A DNA stretch of 64,000 bases. Origin: Rhizobium sp. BK316. GTDB lineage: Bacteria > Pseudomonadota > Alphaproteobacteria > Rhizobiales > Rhizobiaceae. Of this stretch, positions 53,961-63,624 are shown piece by piece (the first letter of the stretch is position 1; each line of letters opens with the position of its first letter). A model generated the notes under the pieces. It searched no databases, was not told the origin of the DNA, and saw only the letters and a program-made list of their open reading frames with translations. A program made the position numbers and the translations under genes. The stretch is taken from the NCBI RefSeq assembly GCF_014193695.1, contig NZ_JACHZR010000004.1, positions 682,001-746,000 of the forward strand. Reading direction: 5' to 3'.

Positions 53961-54179
53961 TCTTCACCATCACCAATGCGTTGCGACTTGCCCATTGACG
54001 CCGCTTTCCGCTCTTCATACCTATAGCCTACAGAAACGGCAAAGAAGCACTTTGTCGACCGCTTCGCCAGATCCTGTCCTTTATGGGAGGATCATGATAA
54101 GTTTCTTTGATATCATGCGTTTGAACATCAAACGTCTAAAATGGGTTCTCTCCGGATCTTGACCCCGGCAGGAGGAATA

Positions 54180-54512
54180 ATGACTGAAGCAAATGTAACC
54201 CTTTCCGATGCCGCGGCAAAGCGTATCGCCGCTATCGTCGGCAGCGATCCCGGCAAGAGCGCGTTGCGCGTCTCCGTCGAGGGCGGCGGCTGTTCGGGCT
54301 TTTCCTACAAGTTCGATCTTGTGGATGCTGCCGCTGACGACGACATCGTCGTCGAGAAGAACAATGCCAAGGTGCTGATCGACAGTCTCTCGCTGGTTTA
54401 TATGGCTGGCTCCGAAATCGATTTCGTCGACAACCTGCTCGGCCAGTCCTTCCAGATCAACAACCCGAATGCGGTGGCAAGCTGCGGCTGCGGCACCAGC
54501 TTCGCGATCTGA
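54180..54512 (+). CDS. erpA: Iron-sulfur cluster insertion protein ErpA
   Basis: A 110-residue A-type carrier. The three cluster cysteines stand in GGGCSGFSYKF and SCGCGTSF. ATG 54180 follows a perfect AGGAGG six bases upstream; the longer frame from 54141 is not supported. It delivers Fe-S clusters to enzymes such as IspG. It diverges from dgt and lies 120 bp before xthA. Confidence 0.94.
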   Translation: MTEANVTLSDAAAKRIAAIVGSDPGKSALRVSVEGGGCSGFSYKFDLVDAAADDDIVVEKNNAKVLIDSLSLVYMAGSEIDFVDNLLGQSFQINNPNAVASCGCGTSFAI

Positions 54513-54632
54513 TCCGACAACTTGCTTTCCACATATAACCGGCCGGAGATTTTCTTTCGGTCGGTTTCCTGTCTTGTCCGCCGGCGCCGGTGCGCGATAA
54601 AAGAACGCTCACACGGAGCTAGGATACAAGCC

Positions 54633-55424
54633 ATGAAGATCGCGACCTGGAACATCAACGGCGTCAAGGCGCGCATCGATAACCTGACGCAATGGTTGAA
54701 GGATTCCAGCCCCGATATCGTCTGCCTGCAGGAAATAAAGACAGTCGATGAAGGCTTCCCGCGGCTGGAAATCGAGGCGCTTGGCTACCATGTCGAAACG
54801 CATGGGCAGAAAGGCTTCAACGGCGTCGCCATTCTTTCCAAGAGCTCGCCTTCCGAAGTCAATCGCGGCCTGCCGGGTGATCCGCTCGACGAACAGGCAC
54901 GTTTCCTCGAAGCCGTGTTCTCGCTGCCCGGCAACAAGGTGGCGCGCGTCTGCTGCCTCTACCTGCCGAACGGCAACCCGCCGGAAACGGAAAAATATCC
55001 CTACAAGCTGGCATGGATGGAGCGTCTGCGCAAATTCGCGGCCGAACGCCTGGAATTCGAGGAAATCTTCATTCTCGCAGGCGACTACAACGTCATTCCC
55101 GAGCCACATGACTGCTTTGACCCGAAGGTCTGGGAAAGCGACGCACTCTTCCTGCCGCAAACGCGCGAATCCTTCCGCCGGCTGGAAAATCTGGGGCTCG
55201 TCGATGCGGTGCGCTCGGCAACCGATGCGACAGCGCTCTATTCCTTCTGGGATTATCAGGCCGGCGCCTGGCCGAAGAACAACGGCATCCGCATCGACCA
55301 TCTGATGCTGTCGCCGGAAGCAGCCGACTGCATGACGTCGGCGGCGATCGAAAAGCATGTGCGCGCCTGGGAAAAGCCGTCCGACCACGTGCCTGTCGTG
55401 GCTTACTTCGAGTTTGCTGCCTGA
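54633..55424 (+). CDS. xthA: Exodeoxyribonuclease III
   Basis: A 263-residue AP endonuclease/3'-exonuclease. MKIATWNINGVKAR, the metal Glu in CLQEIKT, GDYNVIPE, IDHLMLS and the final SDHVPV give the full EEP active site. It repairs abasic sites. ATG 54633 has GGAGCTAGGA upstream. Single gene. Confidence 0.95.
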   Translation: MKIATWNINGVKARIDNLTQWLKDSSPDIVCLQEIKTVDEGFPRLEIEALGYHVETHGQKGFNGVAILSKSSPSEVNRGLPGDPLDEQARFLEAVFSLPGNKVARVCCLYLPNGNPPETEKYPYKLAWMERLRKFAAERLEFEEIFILAGDYNVIPEPHDCFDPKVWESDALFLPQTRESFRRLENLGLVDAVRSATDATALYSFWDYQAGAWPKNNGIRIDHLMLSPEAADCMTSAAIEKHVRAWEKPSDHVPVVAYFEFAA

Positions 55425-55499
55425 GCTTTAAAGCACTTCCGTTTTACGCGATTAGACAACAACCGCTGCGCACTGTTGCTGCTGGAATTGCTCGAAAGC

Positions 55500-56303
55500 T
55501 CAGTCGTCCGAGCCGGTCGCAATCGAATGCGACAGGGATACGGCCGCGCGCCGATCCGCCTCGCTGGCGACCGAGAAAGCATCTTCCTGCAGCGACTGCA
55601 TCCAGCTGCAATCCTTCGGTTTGCAGCGGTCGAGAGCCGCCGTCATCAGCGCCAGACCGCGGGCAGACTGGCCTTCATCGAAAAGGATGTTGCCGAAGAC
55701 CGACATGGCGCCGGGGTGGCCGCTCTTGCGGGCCTGATTGAGCCATTTCTTGGCCTGATTGATACTCGCGCTGCCGCCCTCGCCTGCGAGCATCATCTGC
55801 GCAAGCTGGAACTGCGCCTCGGGGACGCCGAAGGTGGAAGCGACCTGGAAATAGAGCTGGCGGGCCTGATTGAGATCGATCTTCACGGGGCTGCCGGCAA
55901 TGCCGTGCTTGTAATAGCTGGCAAGCGACAGCAGCGCATTGATGAAGAAGCCGGTATCCTCCGAACCGGGCTCCACACCCTGCTGTGCGATCTCGCTATA
56001 GATCTTGAAGGCTTCGAAATCATCCTGCGCCACGCCGTCGCCGTCGGCATACATGTTGGCGAGCGCCCAGCGCGAACCGGTGTGGCCCTTTTCGGCGGCA
56101 TACTTATAGGCTTCGACCGCCTCTTCCTTCTGACCGTTCTTGTACGCCTTGAAACCGAATTTGAAGAGATCGAAGGGGCCTGATTCTTTCGTAACGCCCG
56201 TCTTGATGTCGAATGCCAGGACCGGACAGGCTAAAGCCAGGGAAACGGCCATCGACATGCTGACCAGCATGAATTTGAACAATCTGAACTCGGACGTTAC
56301 CAT
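55500..56303 (-). CDS. exoR: ExoR, periplasmic regulator of exopolysaccharide and motility
   Basis: A 267-residue exported protein, the length of Sinorhizobium ExoR. A signal peptide (residues about 1-28, LVSMSMAVSLALACPVLAF) is followed by Sel1/TPR-type repeats: KGHTGSRWALANMYADGDGVAQDD, then FGVPEAQFQLAQMMLAGEGG and HPGAMSVFGNILFDEGQ. In Sinorhizobium ExoR binds the sensor ExoS in the periplasm and holds the ExoS-ChvI system off; its cleavage releases succinoglycan synthesis and lowers motility. ATG 56303 is chosen. Confidence 0.94.
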   Translation of the reverse strand: MVTSEFRLFKFMLVSMSMAVSLALACPVLAFDIKTGVTKESGPFDLFKFGFKAYKNGQKEEAVEAYKYAAEKGHTGSRWALANMYADGDGVAQDDFEAFKIYSEIAQQGVEPGSEDTGFFINALLSLASYYKHGIAGSPVKIDLNQARQLYFQVASTFGVPEAQFQLAQMMLAGEGGSASINQAKKWLNQARKSGHPGAMSVFGNILFDEGQSARGLALMTAALDRCKPKDCSWMQSLQEDAFSVASEADRRAAVSLSHSIATGSDD

Positions 56304-56322
56304 CTTTACCGGTTTCTTTCGT

Positions 56323-56787
56323 TCATCCCAGACGCTTGGCGGCGGCCTTGTTCGCCGTTCTGCCCGCGCGGATGCATTCCTTCCAGGCGAGCGATCCCGC
56401 GGCGGGCTCCAAGGCCCCTTTACCCGCGTCGCTTCCAGCCCCATGCCCCTCTTTCAAAACCAGCACATCCTTGCAAACCATCCGGCTTCCGGCACGGCCC
56501 GCATGTGATGCCTGCGGTACTTCCTCTGCGATCCAGGTCCCCACCCGTCCGCCTTCATCGTCTTCGTAAAGAGCAAATGTGACCAAACCGGTATCGCGCC
56601 CTTCCCGGGAGAATGAAGCTTCATGCCGGGGGATCGAAAATGATGGAAAGACGTGAATCTGCAACACTGCCGAAGGTGCGGATTTCCGGCCGGAAATGCC
56701 TTTAGCGGAAAGCAAAACGGCTGCTGCCGCTGGCTTCTCGCCGCTGCTATCGCACTGTCTGGCGTTAACGGAAAAAATTCGACCCAT
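56323..56787 (-). CDS. Hypothetical protein upstream of exoR, uncertain
   Basis: An ORF ending 20 bp before the exoR start, 154 residues from ATG 56787 (the frame opens further upstream). Codons are less GC-biased than in neighbours in its first half; the second half contains GLVTFALYEDDEGGRVGTWIAEEV and a basic, Ala-rich end. No family recognised. The short distance suggests co-transcription with exoR, but the ORF may also be by chance. Confidence 0.35.
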   Translation of the reverse strand: MGRIFSVNARQCDSSGEKPAAAAVLLSAKGISGRKSAPSAVLQIHVFPSFSIPRHEASFSREGRDTGLVTFALYEDDEGGRVGTWIAEEVPQASHAGRAGSRMVCKDVLVLKEGHGAGSDAGKGALEPAAGSLAWKECIRAGRTANKAAAKRLG

Positions 56788-56971
56788 GCTACTGCTTACA
56801 CACACCCTACGCTTGTCATCTCCTCGCCCGCCAATATCGCTGCGCCCTCTTTGTGGCGGGAAATGGACAAATTCGCCCCGCCGACACCATACGCGAACCA
56901 TCGTAAAAAAGTGTTGCTGAATCGTCACAAAACGGGACGAGAAAATGGGATGATTAACGGCGGCAAACAAA

Positions 56972-56996
56972 AGAAGAGCCCGGCTGGGCCGGGCTC
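56972..56996 (-). terminator. Terminator after the FadL-like gene
   Basis: GAGCCCGGC and GCCGGGCTC (56976-56984, 56988-56996) form a 9-bp stem; on the minus strand TTCTTTTGTTT follows. Confidence 0.85.
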
Positions 56997-57017
56997 CTCA
57001 ATTCTTCAAATCAGGAA

Positions 57018-58274
57018 TTAAAACTTGACCTTTATGCTGGTCGACAGCGCGGCAACCAGATCGTTGCCAAAGGAATAGGAGACATCATCTCCAAACGTGA
57101 CGCCGTCCTCGGTCACAACGCCAGACGAACCGCTTGTCAGCACGCCAACGGCACCAGCGACGCGCCACTCGATATGTTCGGTCGGCGTGAAGGCTGCACC
57201 GACGCCCAGCGTCCAGCTATCGGTCTGAGAGCCGTAGCCCTGGCTGGTGCCACGGTCCCAGGTCAGGCTGACCGCGCCTGCCCATTGGTCGTTGAACTTG
57301 TGGCCCACACCACCGGTGATGGTCCAGCCGTCGCGATAGAGAAGGTCGAGCGAGGTGAGTTGCGTCGCGCTGGTGCAGGCGACCAAGCCCTTCGTCGATG
57401 TTGGGCAAAACGGCACGGACTGCAGTACACTCCAGTTCGTCCACTTCACCGAGCCGAAAGCAAGCCAATCCGGGGCGATACCGCTCTGCAGCTTCAGTTC
57501 CAGCGAATCCGGCGCTTCGGCGGAACCGTAGACGGGTGTGATTTTGCCTCCGAATATCGGCACGACCGGAACCTGACGGAGATCAACAGTCCCGGTCAGG
57601 TTATCGTACTTGACGCGGCTGTTATAGACGAGGCTCGCACGCATTGCATATTCCGGGATCTCGTAGGCGAGACCGGCACGCCAGCCCCAGCCATTGTCCT
57701 CGAGATCGAGGCGACCGATACCATTGCCCGTACCGGTCAGAAGCGGAACCGTAGAAACCAGACGCTCCTTGAAGCCCTCGACTTCCTGATAGAAGGCGCC
57801 GCCGATGAAGCGAAGCTGTCCCTGACCGACATCGAAGCGATAGGAGCAGGTGCCGCCATAATTGCGGGTTTTGATCTCCGTCTCGATATTGTTGTTGGCG
57901 CCGGCCCAGTTCAAACCGGGATTGGAATGCCCGCCGAATGGCTCAGAATAGTCGACAAGGCAGTCGATCGCATCGCCGAAACCAGCCTTGAAGCCAATAT
58001 AAGGAACGGTGTAATTCGCGGTATCGTCTGCAGTACTCGGACGGTTGTTCAGATTGCCGCCGCCGCCAATTGACGTATCCGTGTCGCGTACGTCTTTTAG
58101 CTTGCGTTGAGGCGTGACATAGATGATGCCCGACTGGAACGAGAAAGGTGAGGTATCGAACAGCTGATCGATATTGTAGCCACCGCGCTCCAGACCGCCC
58201 GCGAAGGACGGCGAAGCCAGTGCCGAAAATACGATGAGCGATGTTACGCCCCTGGAAAACATACGCGCTGCCAT
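57018..58274 (-). CDS. OmpP1/FadL-family outer membrane transporter
   Basis: A 418-residue outer membrane protein. A signal peptide (about residues 1-25, ending SFAG) is followed by an N-terminal hatch (RGGYNIDQLFDTSPFSFQSG) and a row of amphipathic strands, ending in Phe (IKVKF) as beta-barrels do. FadL-type channels take up long-chain fatty acids and other hydrophobic compounds. ATG 58274 follows GGGGGAGACACA. It is closed by a terminator and stands alone. Confidence 0.9.
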   Translation of the reverse strand: MAARMFSRGVTSLIVFSALASPSFAGGLERGGYNIDQLFDTSPFSFQSGIIYVTPQRKLKDVRDTDTSIGGGGNLNNRPSTADDTANYTVPYIGFKAGFGDAIDCLVDYSEPFGGHSNPGLNWAGANNNIETEIKTRNYGGTCSYRFDVGQGQLRFIGGAFYQEVEGFKERLVSTVPLLTGTGNGIGRLDLEDNGWGWRAGLAYEIPEYAMRASLVYNSRVKYDNLTGTVDLRQVPVVPIFGGKITPVYGSAEAPDSLELKLQSGIAPDWLAFGSVKWTNWSVLQSVPFCPTSTKGLVACTSATQLTSLDLLYRDGWTITGGVGHKFNDQWAGAVSLTWDRGTSQGYGSQTDSWTLGVGAAFTPTEHIEWRVAGAVGVLTSGSSGVVTEDGVTFGDDVSYSFGNDLVAALSTSIKVKF

Positions 58275-58606
58275 TGTGTCTCCCCCACTCAAGCAATTGA
58301 AGTAATCACACTGTGGTAGTGAACTTAATAAATCGCAACGAAGCGCTCCGCTGCGATGCGAAGTTGCGTTATGGCTAATTTACGTAACTGATTGACGGGC
58401 ACGTCAAAAAATCAGATAGATAAAATTCTATTCTTCTGCCTGTCAGTTTTGAGGGGTTGATTAGATTCTCATTCCACGAAGAGTGGGAGCTGTATCTAAG
58501 TGACAACAGTGGCAGTTTTCGCGTTCAGCATCCCTCAAACGGGTGATATCCACAGGCTAAAGGGTCAAAACAGCGCGTTTCTCACGAATCATCATACTTT
58601 TAAAAC
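58275..58606. other. Gap upstream of the FadL-like gene, no gene seen
   Basis: About 330 bp of lower GC content than the flanks, presumably holding the FadL promoter. No ORF or RNA fold is supported. Confidence 0.45.
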
Positions 58607-58637
58607 GCAAAAGGCGCGCTCACGGGGAACGCGCCTT
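58607..58637 (-). terminator. Terminator after valS
   Basis: AAGGCGCG (58611-58618) pairs with CGCGCCTT (58630-58637); TTGCGTTTT follows on the minus strand. Confidence 0.82.
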
Positions 58638-58664
58638 CAGGAATATTATACTCGTTAACCGCGA

Positions 58665-61508
58665 TTACCCCGCTTCGCTAACTCGCGCCAGAGCGGTCCT
58701 CAGGCTCTCGATCTGGCCCGTCAGTTCAGCGTGGCGTTCGCGCTCGGCTTCCACCACTTCCGGGTTGGCATTGGCGACGAACTTCTCATTCGAGAGCTTG
58801 CCGTCGATGCGCGCGATTTCGCCATCGGCCTTTGCAATCGCCTTTTCAAGGCGGCTCTTTTCCGCCGCAAGATCGATCAGATTGCCGAGCGGCAGGCAGG
58901 CGGTCGCTTCTGCGACGACGATCTGAGCGGCACCCTTCGGTGCAGCTTCAGCCAGCGAAATGGCTTCTACACGCGCCAGGCGTTTGATGGCGGCGTCGTG
59001 ACGGAACAGGCGTTCGCGCGTCAGGCTGTTGGCACCGACGACGACGAGGGGCGCGGTTGCCGATGGCGGCACGTTCATTTCCGAGCGGACCGAGCGGATG
59101 CCGGAAACGAGGTCGATCAGCCAGTTGATCTCATCGGCTGCGGCGTTGTCGGCATAAGAGGGCGACGGCCATTCGGCATGGCAGAGAAGACCGTCGCGTT
59201 CGGCGCCCTCACCCGCCGTATGCGCCCACAACTCCTCGGTCATGAAGGGCATGAAGGGGTGCAGCAGCTTGTAGATCTCCTCCAGAACATAGGCGCTGCA
59301 GGCCTGAGCTTCGGCCTTTGCGCCCTGATCTTCGCCGCTGAAAACCGGCTTCAGAAGCTCGAGATACCAATCGCAGAACTGGTTCCAGACGAAACGATAG
59401 AGCGCACCGGCAGCATCGTTGAAGCGGTAGGATTCAAGAGCTTCCGTTACGTCACGTTCCGTGCGGGCAAGTTCCGTCAGGATCCAGCGATTGATCGTCA
59501 GTTCGGCGGCTTCCGGCACGAAATGCGGATCGCTCTTCACGCCGTTCATTTCCGCAAAGCGCGTGGCGTTCCAGAGCTTGGTGCCGAAATTGCGGTAGCC
59601 GGCGATGCGGGCCGGATCGAGCTTCACATCGCGCCCCTGCGCGGCCATGATCGCCAGCGTGAAGCGCAGCGCGTCCGCACCGTATTCGTCGATCAGTTCG
59701 AGCGGATCGATGACGTTGCCCTTGGACTTCGACATCTTCTGACCGTTCTTGTCGCGCACCAGGGCGTGGACATAAACGGTGTGGAACGGCTCGACCGGAT
59801 TGTCGTCCTCATCCTTCGTGAAGTGCAGCGACATCATCATCATACGGGCGACCCAGAAGAAGATGATATCGAAGCCGGTGACGAGAACGCTGGTCGGATA
59901 ATAGCGCTCGAGCTCCGGCGTCTTGTCCGGCCAGCCGAGCGTCGAGAACGGCCAGAGGGCCGAAGAGAACCATGTATCGAGCACGTCTTCGTCGCGCGTC
60001 AGGATCTCACCGGGCTGGAAGTTTTCCAGCTTGTCCTGAACGAAAGCCTTCATCGGGCCTTCATGCGAGAGATAATGCTGGATAGCAGCCTGCAGCGCCT
60101 CTTCCTCGGTCTTCTCGACGAAGACCTGACCGTCCGGACCGTACCAGGCCGGGATCTGATGACCCCACCAGAGCTGACGCGAAACGCACCAGGGCTGGAT
60201 GTTTTCCATCCACTCGTAATAGGTCTTTTCCCAGTTCTTCGGCACGAAATTGGTGCGGCCCTCGCGAACGGAGGCGATCGCCGGCTCAGCCAGCGTCTTG
60301 GCATCGACATACCATTGCTCGGTCAGGCGCGGTTCGATCGGTACGCCGCCACGGTCGCCATGCGGAACCATGTGCTTGTGTGGCTCGATCTTGTCGAGCA
60401 GGCCGGCTTCCTCGAAGATCTCGACGATAACCTTGCGGGCATAGAAACGATCCTGCCCTTCGAGGCGATCCCAGGCGCCGTGCAGTGCCACCGGATGATC
60501 GAGCCCTTCGAGGAAATCCTCGTTGTCCCTGATGGTGATCGTGCCGTCGACATTCATGATGTTGATGACACGCAGGCCCGTGCGCTTGCCGACATCGAAG
60601 TCGTTGAAGTCATGCGCCGGTGTAACCTTGACCGCGCCGCTGCCGGCAGTCGGATCGGCGTAGCTGTCAGCAACGATCGGGATGCGGCGGCCAACGATCG
60701 GCAGGATGACATGCTTGCCGACGATCGCCTTATAGCGATCGTCCTCTGGATTGACGGCAATGCCGGTATCGCCGAGCATAGTTTCCGGACGTGTGGTGGC
60801 GACGACCAGATAATCGCGGGTCTCCCATTCGGTCGGTTTGCCCTCTTCATCGAAAGCAACCGGATGCTGATAGGTGACGCCCGGCTCCAGCGGATAACGC
60901 AGGTACCAGAGATTGCCCTTGATCTCGTGCTGCTCGACCTCGATGTCGGAGATTGCCGTCAGCAGCTTCGGATCCCAGTTGACCAGACGCTTGTCGCGAT
61001 AGATCAAGCCTTCCTTGTAGAGCGTGACGAAGACTTCGAGAACGGCCTGCGACAGGCCCTCATCCATGGTGAAGCGCTCGCGCGACCAATCGCAGGAGGC
61101 GCCGAGGCGCTTCAGCTGGTTGAAGATCAGGCCACCCGATTCGCCCTTCCACTCCCAGACCTTTTCGATGAAAGCGTCGCGGCCCATATCGCGGCGGCCG
61201 GGAAGCTGCTGCTCCATCAGCTTGCGCTCGACGACCATCTGCGTGGCGATGCCGGCATGGTCCATGCCCGGCTGCCAGAGAACATCCTTGCCGCGCATGC
61301 GCTCGAACCGCACCATGACGTCCTGCAGCGTGTTGTTCAGCGCATGACCCATGTGCAGCGAGCCCGTGACATTCGGCGGCGGGATGACGATGGTGAAGCT
61401 GTCAGCACCCGGCTTTGCGTTGACGCCGGCGCGAAAGGCATCGGCCTCATCCCATTTCGCAGCGATTTTCGGTTCGACGGCGGCGGAATCGTAGGTCTTT
61501 TCGAGCAT
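58665..61508 (-). CDS. valS: Valyl-tRNA synthetase
   Basis: A 947-residue class I synthetase. HIGH motif: PPPNVTGSLHMGHALN; KMSKS motif: NGQKMSKSKGNVIDP; an editing domain lies between and a C-terminal coiled-coil arm (AAEKSRLEKAIAKADGEIARID) ends the chain. It follows popZ by 118 bp. Full length and intact. Confidence 0.97.
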   Translation of the reverse strand: MLEKTYDSAAVEPKIAAKWDEADAFRAGVNAKPGADSFTIVIPPPNVTGSLHMGHALNNTLQDVMVRFERMRGKDVLWQPGMDHAGIATQMVVERKLMEQQLPGRRDMGRDAFIEKVWEWKGESGGLIFNQLKRLGASCDWSRERFTMDEGLSQAVLEVFVTLYKEGLIYRDKRLVNWDPKLLTAISDIEVEQHEIKGNLWYLRYPLEPGVTYQHPVAFDEEGKPTEWETRDYLVVATTRPETMLGDTGIAVNPEDDRYKAIVGKHVILPIVGRRIPIVADSYADPTAGSGAVKVTPAHDFNDFDVGKRTGLRVINIMNVDGTITIRDNEDFLEGLDHPVALHGAWDRLEGQDRFYARKVIVEIFEEAGLLDKIEPHKHMVPHGDRGGVPIEPRLTEQWYVDAKTLAEPAIASVREGRTNFVPKNWEKTYYEWMENIQPWCVSRQLWWGHQIPAWYGPDGQVFVEKTEEEALQAAIQHYLSHEGPMKAFVQDKLENFQPGEILTRDEDVLDTWFSSALWPFSTLGWPDKTPELERYYPTSVLVTGFDIIFFWVARMMMMSLHFTKDEDDNPVEPFHTVYVHALVRDKNGQKMSKSKGNVIDPLELIDEYGADALRFTLAIMAAQGRDVKLDPARIAGYRNFGTKLWNATRFAEMNGVKSDPHFVPEAAELTINRWILTELARTERDVTEALESYRFNDAAGALYRFVWNQFCDWYLELLKPVFSGEDQGAKAEAQACSAYVLEEIYKLLHPFMPFMTEELWAHTAGEGAERDGLLCHAEWPSPSYADNAAADEINWLIDLVSGIRSVRSEMNVPPSATAPLVVVGANSLTRERLFRHDAAIKRLARVEAISLAEAAPKGAAQIVVAEATACLPLGNLIDLAAEKSRLEKAIAKADGEIARIDGKLSNEKFVANANPEVVEAERERHAELTGQIESLRTALARVSEAG

Positions 61509-61572
61509 TTTCTGACCAATTCGAGGTTCGAGGATGGGCGTTTTGTAAATAGGATGGCTACGGCCAAGTCAA

Positions 61573-61604
61573 TAAAAAAGCCGCCCCGGAGACCGGAGCG
61601 GCTC
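61573..61604 (-). terminator. Terminator after popZ
   Basis: An 11-bp stem with one mismatch (61579-61589 with 61593-61603) over a 3-base loop; TTTTTTATT follows on the minus strand. Confidence 0.82.
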
Positions 61605-61626
61605 TTGTCTGGAAAAAGCGATCCGA

Positions 61627-62520
61627 TCAGCGGCGCGGGCCGCGCGCCACGCGTTCGATCTCTTCGCGCACGAGGCGTTCGACGAGCGTCGGCAGGTTGT
61701 CATCCAGCCACTCGCGCAGCATCGGACGCAGCATGTCTTCGGCGATCTCATCAAGAGAGCGGCGCTCGGCGGCACCATCGATGGCAGCGGCAAGCTCTTC
61801 GAAGGAGCGGGCAACCTGCAGGCCGGTGTTCTGGGACAGAAGTGACGGCTGCGCTTCTTCTGCGACACGCGCAGGCGCAAGCTCGGCGGGCTGGAAGGCT
61901 ACCGGCTCGACGCGCAGTTCGACAGCGGGAAGCACGGGCGACTCCTCGACGAGCGCAGGCTGCGGAACCTCGGGCAGGCGCGGCTCGGCAAAGACGGGTG
62001 CAGGCTCGGCAGCATATTGGGCGACGGGAACAATCGGAGCAACGCGTGGAGCCGGAGCCGGCTCGACCGGGCGCGGATCGGCAGCGGCGCGCGGCGCTTC
62101 GTAGGCTGCCTGCGGCTCGAATTGCGGCTGCGGTTCGCGGGACGGCTGGGGCATGTCACGGAGAGCCTGGCCGGCCTGAACGGCGCTGCGCTCGGAAGCG
62201 GCACGGACGCGGGCTGCGACATCGGCAAGCGACATGGCGCGAGCAGGCATTTCCGGCTCCGGAGCGGTACCGGCGGAATTTGCAGCGACGAAACGCGGAT
62301 CGCCACGCAGCGCTGGAGGCTCCGGAAACTCGACGCCAGCATAGGTGTCGTCAACCGTCAGATGGATTTCGGAGTCGTTTTCCTCTTCCGCACCGTAAAC
62401 AGGGGGAAGCGAGGCGGATATCGCCTTTCCGGCGCCTGGCTCATTGCTTTCGATGATCTGGCGAATGGAGGCCAGAATCTCTTCCATGGACGGTTCACGC
62501 ACTACACCTGGCTGAGCCAT
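61627..62520 (-). CDS. popZ: PopZ-type polar organizing protein (DUF2497)
   Basis: A 297-residue protein. The conserved N-terminal helix (REPSMEEILASIRQIIE), a long Pro/Glu/Ala-rich disordered middle, and a C-terminal helical block (LDEIAEDMLRPMLREWLDDNLPTLVERLVREEIERV) are the three parts of PopZ. In Agrobacterium PopZ marks the growing pole and tethers the centromere; in Caulobacter it holds ParB. The middle is longer than in Caulobacter. It precedes valS in transcription. Confidence 0.9.
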   Translation of the reverse strand: MAQPGVVREPSMEEILASIRQIIESNEPGAGKAISASLPPVYGAEEENDSEIHLTVDDTYAGVEFPEPPALRGDPRFVAANSAGTAPEPEMPARAMSLADVAARVRAASERSAVQAGQALRDMPQPSREPQPQFEPQAAYEAPRAAADPRPVEPAPAPRVAPIVPVAQYAAEPAPVFAEPRLPEVPQPALVEESPVLPAVELRVEPVAFQPAELAPARVAEEAQPSLLSQNTGLQVARSFEELAAAIDGAAERRSLDEIAEDMLRPMLREWLDDNLPTLVERLVREEIERVARGPRR

Positions 62521-62704
62521 ATCTATCCCCGTTATCCCTTAAACAACGATCGGACGGCGTGGAGCATGCATCCGAATCACCATGACCTTAGAATACCCCA
62601 AAGGGGAAAAAAATCAGCGCGAATCAAACAAATGCAGCCGTGCACAGTTTTGTTACCCAAGTGTAAGCGAAGTCTGTGAAGGCTTTTTTGACAGCCGAAA
62701 CGAA

Positions 62705-62728
62705 AACGGGCGCCTATGGCGCCCGCTC
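62705..62728 (-). terminator. Terminator after the second pcm-like gene
   Basis: CGGGCGCC (62707-62714) pairs with GGCGCCCG (62718-62725); TTTTCG follows on the minus strand. Confidence 0.8.
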
Positions 62729-62751
62729 AAAAAAACGAAGGCAGAAACGCC

Positions 62752-63417
62752 TTAGAATACGAATTCACGAGCCTTGGCGAAACCGGGCAGCGGTTTGACC
62801 GAAGCATTGAAGAAGACGTTTTCGGAAACAGCGCCGCGCTCGCTGACGAAGACCTTCGCGCGGGCAGCATTGCCATAACCCTGCACGGCAACGAGACGGC
62901 CGCCATCCTGCAACTGGCCAAGAAGTGCCGCTGGAACTTCCTCCACCGAACCGTTGATGAAGATCAGATCATAAGGAGCGCCGTCGGCATTGCCCTTCTC
63001 GAGCGGGCCAGTTGCCACCTGCACATTTGCATAACCGGCGAGATTTGCCTTGGCTTCAGCAGCAAGGGTCTCATCCGATTCGAGCGCGACGACGGAGCCT
63101 GCGATCAGCGACAACAGCGCGGACGCGTAACCGGTGCCGGCGCCAACTTCGAGCACCGCATCATCCTTGGTGATGGCGGCGAGCTGCAACAGCTTTGCGA
63201 GCGGCGACGCCTCCATGAGGAAACGGCCCGGATTGCCGGCAGCCGCCGGAGCAATTTCGATATCATTGTCGATATAGGCCAGCGCCTTCGCTTTCTCCGG
63301 CACGAATGCCTCGCGCGGGACGGTGAGGAAGGCCGTCAGCACCGAATGCGAGGTAACGTCCGTGGTGCGGACCTGGTTGTCGACCATCTTTACGCGTGCT
63401 GCTTCGAAATCCATCAT
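62752..63417 (-). CDS. Protein-L-isoaspartate O-methyltransferase family protein
   Basis: A 221-residue SAM-dependent methyltransferase, the second of this family in the window. DFEAARVKMVDNQVRTTDVTS opens the chain; VLEVGAGTGYASALLS is the SAM motif. It differs from pcm at 40161 in its first 60 residues and lacks the usual active-site SSR loop, so its substrate may not be isoaspartate. Single gene with its own terminator. Confidence 0.87.
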   Translation of the reverse strand: MMDFEAARVKMVDNQVRTTDVTSHSVLTAFLTVPREAFVPEKAKALAYIDNDIEIAPAAAGNPGRFLMEASPLAKLLQLAAITKDDAVLEVGAGTGYASALLSLIAGSVVALESDETLAAEAKANLAGYANVQVATGPLEKGNADGAPYDLIFINGSVEEVPAALLGQLQDGGRLVAVQGYGNAARAKVFVSERGAVSENVFFNASVKPLPGFAKAREFVF

Positions 63418-63624
63418 ATCCTCTCGCCGATGAAAGCGGTTCAGTCTTCCGTCTCTTAATCTCCGGCACGGATGCTTTCAAGGCTTGCCGGAGGCGCGTT
63501 TGAAGAATCCCGGAAACCCCTCGCCGCATGCAACAGGTGAAAAGCGATAGCTGCAACTTCTGCGTGGAACAAATGGCGATTTCATGGTATTATTGCGATT
63601 GGAGGAAATGAGGAGGAGCAGGCC

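Noticed and set aside
58731..62456. 1241-residue plus-strand ORF opposite valS and popZ
   Set aside because: Antisense shadow of two well-supported genes on the minus strand.
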